A DNA stretch of 18,876 nt from Desulfobacteraceae bacterium (GTDB lineage: Bacteria > Desulfobacterota > Syntrophobacteria > BM002). This document shows positions 14,796-18,876 of the stretch, in pieces. Position 1 is the first letter of the stretch. Every line of letters starts with the position of its first letter. The notes beneath the pieces are model-generated. The model was not told where the DNA came from. It searched no databases and saw only the letters and a program-made list of their open reading frames with translations. Position numbers and translations under genes: made by a program. Where the stretch lies: NCBI GenBank assembly GCA_002899795.1, contig PPDG01000042.1, positions 1 through 18,876 on the forward strand, in the 5' to 3' direction.

Positions 14796-14820
14796 CCGGG
14801 CCCTGAGGACCCGGCTTTGA
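14796..14820 (+). terminator. Probable terminator after the MFS gene
   Basis: CCGGGCCC-TGA-GGACCCGG folds into a stem with one C-A mismatch, followed by CTTTGAGCGTCTTTCC. The stem is strong but the T-run is interrupted. It begins 19 nt after the MFS stop codon. Confidence 0.5.
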
Positions 14821-14840
14821 GCGTCTTTCCTTGTCTTTTC

Positions 14841-14935
14841 CCTGACACCTGACACCTGAAACCTTAATACTTCAGTCCTCCAAAACAGCTCGCAATCTTT
14901 ACCGGCAAAGCCATTCAACTCTGACCCCAGCAAGG
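14841..14935. repeat. Low-complexity and REP-like intergenic sequence
   Basis: Direct repeats of CTGACAC / CCTGACA (14841-14862) are followed at about 14903-14925 by a segment ending ATTCAACTCTGACCCCAG. The GGGGTCA motif (as its complement TGACCCC) is of the kind found at REP elements mobilised by RAYT transposases, and recurs at 16833 and 16884. No transposase is in the window. The surrounding gap 14777-14969 has no gene. Confidence 0.35.
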
Positions 14936-14969
14936 CTGGATCTTGGAGTTGCCCTCCGCGCTTTGCGCC

Positions 14970-15476
14970 TTATACTTTGAACTCCCCCACCGAATATACT
15001 TCAAATTCATGTTCAACTATTCTTTTGACCATCTCAAAAAAGTCAATACCCACAGGGTCGGTTAACCGGATCCTGTTGTCAGCCCCTGGCCAGGCCGAAG
15101 GTACACAGGCCGCATCGCTCTTGTCGATGAGCTCTTCTGGGGCCAAGAAATAAAGACCCAACTCGTATTCGAAAAGAGAAACCCGCACCAAGAATCGTTC
15201 GTCAGCGGAGACAAAACTAAAAAGGTCACCCCTATACATACTTGAAAAATCAACCGCTTCCGGTTCCAGCAGATAGAAAAGACGATACATTCCTCTCGGG
15301 GTATCCTCGGCTTTGTAACTGCCACAGTCGTGGTAATCGCCCTCAGTAGAGGTGGCGAGCTTGACGCATTTTCGAAATAGTCCTTCGATACCCTCGGCAT
15401 CATCCTTTTCCCAATGTTTGTCCCAATCAAAGCTTGGCGACAGCATCTCGAGCAGTTCTTGAATCTCCCCCTTCAC
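14970..15476 (-). CDS. Hypothetical protein, 168 aa, partner of the FAD gene
   Basis: I do not recognise the family. The protein is acidic and soluble, with no signal peptide or membrane span. A mixed alpha/beta core is suggested by GMYRLFYLLEPEAVDFSSMY and FLVRVSLFEYELGLYFLAPE, and a C-terminal segment VGIDFFEMVKRIVEHEFEVY follows. The start is GTG at 15476 with GGAG six bases upstream; an ATG five bases before it is out of frame and stops after two codons. It follows the FAD oxidoreductase gene by only 10 nt, so the two are almost certainly on one transcript and may act on the same process. Confidence 0.7.
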   Translation of the reverse strand: MKGEIQELLEMLSPSFDWDKHWEKDDAEGIEGLFRKCVKLATSTEGDYHDCGSYKAEDTPRGMYRLFYLLEPEAVDFSSMYRGDLFSFVSADERFLVRVSLFEYELGLYFLAPEELIDKSDAACVPSAWPGADNRIRLTDPVGIDFFEMVKRIVEHEFEVYSVGEFKV

Positions 15477-15486
15477 TTCATACTCC

Positions 15487-16815
15487 TTATAATCCTAGCC
15501 TTTCCATTATTCGGTTGGCAGCCTCTACCCCAGTATTAAAACTTATTTCCAGACTGGACTTGTACAGGCCGTCGCCGGCGAAAAGCAGATTGCCTCGGAG
15601 TTCTCTCAGCATCTTCCTCAACTCATGCTGCTGACGCACCGAGCCGGGCATCAACTGCACCGCCCCGTGTGGCCAGCGATAAACTTTTGAAAAAATCAGT
15701 TTGTCTGCAAAACCATGATAGCGCTTGTCCACATCCCCGAGCACAGCCTCCGTAATCTTACCGTCAGGTTCAGCAAACAACATGCGACTGGCTGACTCGC
15801 AGAGAATAGCTGTTACCAGGCTCTTGCCCTTGGGAGTTCGGTGGGGGCTCTTGTGGTGGTCAAATATAACGGTGGCTATAACCCCATCGTCCTTACGGAG
15901 CAGGTTATTGATCATTGAGGTGGCCGGGTACTCCCTGTCAACCGCCAGCGCTGTAACAATGCTCGGCGCGTAGCGAACACTTCGAAAACCGTCTGCCAAA
16001 TCCTCCGGTAGGCCATCAACTATGTTTATCACCAGAGGCAAAGGCACGGCCAAAATCACGCCCTCCGCAAGATACGACCTGGGGTTTTCTCCTCCAACGT
16101 GAATTTCATAAAGACCTTCCCGGGAAGCTGGTGCAATCTTGACCACCGGTGAATTCAGCCTGACATCGAGTTCTCTCATCAGTTGCTCTGGCACCACACC
16201 CATGCCTTCGGTAAAGGCGAAAATCTTGAATGTGGTCAAGTTCTTGATGGTAGCCAGAAAAGCTAATTTCGAATTCTGCTCTGGGACCCCCAAAAAGACT
16301 TCACTGAAGATGGGGTAAGCAATTTTCTCCAGAATTTCCTCATCGTAGCTTTCCAGCAGATATTCCGCCGCAGATTGTCTTTCCAAATCGAAGGTCTTAC
16401 TTGTGGGGCGGCCCATATCCAGGGCTTTTCCCAAGGATTGAGCGTACAGAAACAGTTTGATCATGTCCCTTTTGTTTCTGCCTGTAAGGAGTTTGTATGT
16501 CAAAAAATCCATCGGCGATCCGATTTTGATCTGATACTCCCTGCCGCCGCTGAAGGTCGAAGTAGTTCCGGAGGTTGGCACCAGATGGTCTTTGAAACCG
16601 AGATCTTGGATGAAACTGCGAAGATTCCTGTGAGCGTCCGGGAAGGTATAGGCACCCTTGTCGATGATAAATCCTTCGCATTCTTCAGAGCTCATTCTCC
16701 CGCCGACGAATGAAAGCGCCTCAAGAATGATGGAGTCGCAGCCGGCCTTTTTCAATTGGTAGCCCGCCGCCAGACCCGCTATCCCTGCCCCGATGATTAC
16801 TACATTGGTGTCCAT
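15487..16815 (-). CDS. FAD-dependent amine oxidase / protoporphyrinogen oxidase-like protein
   Basis: A 442-aa flavoprotein of the amine-oxidase/phytoene-desaturase/HemY fold. The N-terminal dinucleotide motif VVIIGAGIAGLAAGYQL (5-21) is followed by E31 in IILEALSFVGGRM, the classic GG-R motif that contacts FAD. The C-terminal FAD-closing motif is NLLFAGDGLYKSSLEISFNT, with GVEAANRI after it. Length and layout suit HemY-type protoporphyrinogen oxidase, carotenoid-type desaturases or unknown oxidases equally, so I do not name a substrate. No haem or carotenoid gene is near. There is no signal peptide. The ATG at 16815 has a weak GGA close by, and a palindromic repeat ends 15 nt upstream. Confidence 0.85.
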   Translation of the reverse strand: MDTNVVIIGAGIAGLAAGYQLKKAGCDSIILEALSFVGGRMSSEECEGFIIDKGAYTFPDAHRNLRSFIQDLGFKDHLVPTSGTTSTFSGGREYQIKIGSPMDFLTYKLLTGRNKRDMIKLFLYAQSLGKALDMGRPTSKTFDLERQSAAEYLLESYDEEILEKIAYPIFSEVFLGVPEQNSKLAFLATIKNLTTFKIFAFTEGMGVVPEQLMRELDVRLNSPVVKIAPASREGLYEIHVGGENPRSYLAEGVILAVPLPLVINIVDGLPEDLADGFRSVRYAPSIVTALAVDREYPATSMINNLLRKDDGVIATVIFDHHKSPHRTPKGKSLVTAILCESASRMLFAEPDGKITEAVLGDVDKRYHGFADKLIFSKVYRWPHGAVQLMPGSVRQQHELRKMLRELRGNLLFAGDGLYKSSLEISFNTGVEAANRIMERLGL

Positions 16816-16829
16816 TTTCCAATAAAATG

Positions 16830-16892
16830 AATGGGGTCAAACCCTGACCTCATGCTCGCCTTCTCTGATAGTAGTCAAGGTTTGACCCCATT
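16830..16892. repeat. Inverted repeat AATGGGGTCAAACC (REP-like)
   Basis: AATGGGGTCAAACCCTGAC (16830-16848) and GTCAAGGTTTGACCCCATT (16874-16892) are inverted copies with a single mismatch over 19 bases, separated by 25 bases. The AATGGGGTCA end is typical of REP/RAYT-type intergenic palindromes. It sits just upstream of the FAD gene and downstream of the 42-aa ORF, so it may also serve as a hairpin between the two. Confidence 0.65.
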
Positions 16893-16907
16893 TTCTCCTA
16901 GGTGTCT

Positions 16908-17036
16908 CTATTGCATACTCCGGATTCTCACTTCTATCTCATCGTAGTCTTGAAGTAACTTCACCAGCTGGGAGGTGTCATTCTTACCGTAGTGGTAAAA
17001 TTTGAAATCTGGCCCCTCAGTACTAAAGCTCGACAT
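16908..17036 (-). CDS. Possible 42-aa protein overlapping the UPF0173 gene end
   Basis: A short ORF from ATG 17036 to TAG 16908. It overlaps the last 14 bases of the UPF0173 gene. The protein is soluble and charged (KFYHYGKNDTSQLVKLLQDY, then DEIEVRIRSMQ) with a helix-like heptad pattern. An AGGTG sequence five bases before the ATG could serve as ribosome binding site. The composition looks coding, and the stop comes just before the REP-like repeat. I do not recognise it. Confidence 0.4.
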   Translation of the reverse strand: MSSFSTEGPDFKFYHYGKNDTSQLVKLLQDYDEIEVRIRSMQ

Positions 17037-17706
17037 ATTCACCTGGCTCGAGTACTGTCACCTGGGTCAAGGTCTCTTGTTCCACCCGATCTTTCCAAGC
17101 CGCAGGATCCTGTTTGATCATGTCAAAGGTGTCATAGTGGATGGGAAGCACTTTTTTGGGTTCGATTAGCTTCACCGCCCTGAGGCCATCTTCCGGACCC
17201 ATGGTGAAATTGTCTCCGATGGGCAATATGGCCAGGTCAATTCCCTCTTCCCCAATCAACTTCATATCGTAAAAAAGGCCGGTATCACAGGCATGATATA
17301 TCTTCTTCCCCTGCACATAGAACAGAAAACCACATGGATTGCCACCGTATGAACCATCCGGAAGGGCTGAACCGTGCTGGGCAATCGTCAGTTTGACCCG
17401 TCCCCACGGATAGTCGAATCCGCCTCCGATGTGCTGTGGATGACCGTTTTCTACCCCCTGGTTCAGTAGCCAATTGTGTATTTCGAAGTTGGAAATCACA
17501 GTGGCACCAGTCCGCTTGGCAATATCTACGGTATCCCCCACGTGATCACCGTGGCCATGCGAGACCAAGATATAGTCGGCCGGGATTTCATCTGGCCTGA
17601 CTGGTGCCAGAGGATTGCCGCTAATAAACGGATCAATCAGTAAATGAGTACCTTCCGTTTCAATCAAAACACAGGCGTGGCTGTACCATGTTACTTTAAC
17701 GCTCAT
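17023..17706 (-). CDS. UPF0173-type metal-dependent hydrolase
   Basis: A 227-aa metallo-beta-lactamase-fold protein, the usual length for UPF0173. The metal motif is SHGHGDHVGD (H50, H52, D54, H55). Further ligand candidates are H10 in YSHACVLIE, the acidic residue in HACDTGLFYD and the histidine in LPIHYDTF. Close relatives include the UlaG lactonase, but most members have no proven substrate. I chose the ATG at 17706, which has an ideal AAGGAGGATCAA ribosome binding site and gives family length; an earlier start at 17769 would add 21 residues. It follows the CoA-binding gene by 85 nt on the same strand. Confidence 0.93.
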   Translation of the reverse strand: MSVKVTWYSHACVLIETEGTHLLIDPFISGNPLAPVRPDEIPADYILVSHGHGDHVGDTVDIAKRTGATVISNFEIHNWLLNQGVENGHPQHIGGGFDYPWGRVKLTIAQHGSALPDGSYGGNPCGFLFYVQGKKIYHACDTGLFYDMKLIGEEGIDLAILPIGDNFTMGPEDGLRAVKLIEPKKVLPIHYDTFDMIKQDPAAWKDRVEQETLTQVTVLEPGEYVEL

Positions 17707-17791
17707 TTGATCCTCCTTTTTCTCAACGTGGGGTCTGAGCTTCATTTCTAAGTTCATTGGAGCCTGCAAATAAACTTCGACCCCATCTCAT

Positions 17792-18163
17792 TTAAAATTG
17801 ATCCGTTCTTAGCATGACCAGGGTGCACGCTCTGAGCACGGGTATGTTGTTGGCACTCAACTGCTCCTCGATTTCGTCTGATTCTGTCCCCGGATTCATA
17901 ATTACCCTCTCCGGTTTTAAATCTATCATGTCCTTGAGCAGCGCCATACCTCTCTCTGGACCAACATACAGGCTAAGGGTGTTCACTGTACCATTTATCT
18001 GACTCAGGGCCGTTACCGTAGGAACCCCTGCAATTTTTTTTAGCAAGGGATGAACGGGAATGACTCGATGCCCATGCTCCACGAGAGCCCGTACTGCCTG
18101 GTTGGAGTACCGCTCTGGTTTGGGACTGGCTCCCAGTACAACAACAGTTTCGTTCGCGGGCAT
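17792..18163 (-). CDS. CoA-binding domain protein (CoA_binding_2)
   Basis: A 123-aa single Rossmann-type domain. The N-terminal strand-loop VVVLGASPKPERYSNQAVRA is the nucleotide-binding motif of the CoA_binding_2 family (YccU-like). The next strand reads VIPVHP, and RVIMNPGTESDEIEEQL holds the conserved NPG. It resembles the CoA-binding half of succinyl-CoA synthetase alpha but lacks the catalytic histidine domain. The role of stand-alone members is not known. The ATG at 18163 has only a weak ribosome binding site. It is divergent from the lytic transglycosylase; the 289-nt gap between them shows no clear element. Confidence 0.88.
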   Translation of the reverse strand: MPANETVVVLGASPKPERYSNQAVRALVEHGHRVIPVHPLLKKIAGVPTVTALSQINGTVNTLSLYVGPERGMALLKDMIDLKPERVIMNPGTESDEIEEQLSANNIPVLRACTLVMLRTDQF

Positions 18164-18452
18164 GATTTTGGCGCTGCGCTGCTTAGTTTACACGGATTAG
18201 ATATGCTGATTAGAAAGAACTATCTATTCTTACCTCAGAAGGCTCAATTTTTCAAAACAAAAGATCTGCCACTTTGTATCATTCCATGGTATGGAAGTTG
18301 CTTTTAATACGGACCGGGACATGAAAATGGCGAGTGGACCAACCTTGCAAAGAGAGCAGTCCGCTGTTCCATAGCCATTCCCTCTCATTGAGGTCTAAGC
18401 TGAGCCTCGAAAACATACGGTACGATTTTGGATACGGAAAAGGTCACTTAAA

Positions 18453-18876
18453 GTGATTCGTTCTTATTTGCCATCTTTTGGTAGTGGGCGACTACAGGTT
18501 TTTCTTCTTGGAGTGGTAGCCCTTTTATTGGCCCTCAATCTTGTGGTTATGAGCCTTAGATCCTCTATCTCCACCGCCGAAGAGCCCACTGCCCCTGAAG
18601 TTCTGCCTGACTTTCACCTCCCGGGTTCGATCAGCCTGTGTGATGAATCCATACCTCTCGAGAACCAGCGTGTCTTGGAGATGCTGGATCGAGAATTCAC
18701 TATTGCTGTCTGGGATCGGGCCCAGGTTTTTCTGTGGCTCAAGAGAGCTGGGCGCTATTTTCCCTACATTGAAGAGAAACTCTATGAAGCTGGAATGCCA
18801 GATGACCTCAAATACATGGCTGTAGCGGAGAGCGCCCTTATTACCGATATTAAATCCAGGAAGAGAGCGGTCGGAC
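18453..18876 (+). CDS. Lytic transglycosylase, MltD-like (partial, cut by window end)
   Basis: The first 141 residues of a peptidoglycan-cleaving lytic transglycosylase. A membrane anchor (about residues 15-35, FLLGVVALLLALNLVVMSL) is followed by a linker and then the start of the SLT domain. MPDDLKYMAVAESALITD carries the catalytic glutamate (E126), and the following AVG matches the AVGPWQF motif of the family just where the window ends. The start is GTG at 18453 with AAGGT about eight bases upstream. Because the 3' part is missing, LysM repeats as in MltD can be neither confirmed nor excluded. Confidence 0.85.
   Translation, partial: MIRSYLPSFGSGRLQVFLLGVVALLLALNLVVMSLRSSISTAEEPTAPEVLPDFHLPGSISLCDESIPLENQRVLEMLDREFTIAVWDRAQVFLWLKRAGRYFPYIEEKLYEAGMPDDLKYMAVAESALITDIKSRKRAVG

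Noticed and set aside
14841..14862. CTGACAC direct repeats as a CRISPR-like array
   Set aside because: The units are about 8 nt and contiguous, with no spacers and no cas genes.

Overview
The window reads as a chromosomal stretch of a free-living Gram-negative bacterium, most likely of the Desulfobacterota (the former Deltaproteobacteria). This rests on the order def-fmt-DUF116-rsmB-PASTA, a receiver protein and a DUF362 protein of kinds common in that group, Tat and lipoprotein export signals, and two apparent selenocysteine (Sec) genes, a trait frequent there. No rRNA, tRNA, CRISPR array, prophage or complete transposon was seen.

Left block, minus strand (69-4910): def, fmt, a DUF116 membrane protein, rsmB and a PASTA protein form a tight translation/ribosome-maturation operon. 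Genes overlap by 11 and 4 nt (fmt/DUF116, DUF116/rsmB), and a good sigma-70-type promoter lies before def. A DUF362 gene runs the other way from 5233. Next come a cupin and an O-methyltransferase-like gene on the minus strand.

Middle block (7.8-11.5 kb): a 52-residue membrane protein whose reading frame crosses an in-frame TGA is followed by a triple-CxxC zinc-ribbon protein. Then come an unknown 110-aa gene, an FHA/cyclic-nucleotide-binding/PilZ fusion, a relic of a PaaI-type thioesterase, a stand-alone receiver, and a 47-aa single-pass membrane protein with its own terminator.

Right block: msrB and msrA form an exported methionine-sulfoxide-reductase operon. In msrA the catalytic cysteine codon of the GCFWG motif is TGA, followed by a hairpin with the geometry of a bacterial SECIS element. 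The same two signs (in-frame TGA and hairpin at the right distance) mark the small membrane gene at 7894. A nonamer, ATGATTATC, occurs 53-58 nt before both transcripts. Farther right are a UMF1-type MFS transporter, an FAD amine-oxidase-like gene with a small partner, a UPF0173 hydrolase with a possible 42-aa ORF on its tail, a CoA-binding protein, and the start of a lytic transglycosylase cut by the window edge.

The main discovery is the pair of Sec genes. Routine gene callers would call msrA as two broken pieces and would miss the small membrane selenoprotein. Together with the exported MsrB they suggest selenium-dependent thiol redox repair in the cell envelope. Intergenic spaces carry several imperfect palindromic repeats of the kind scattered through such genomes.
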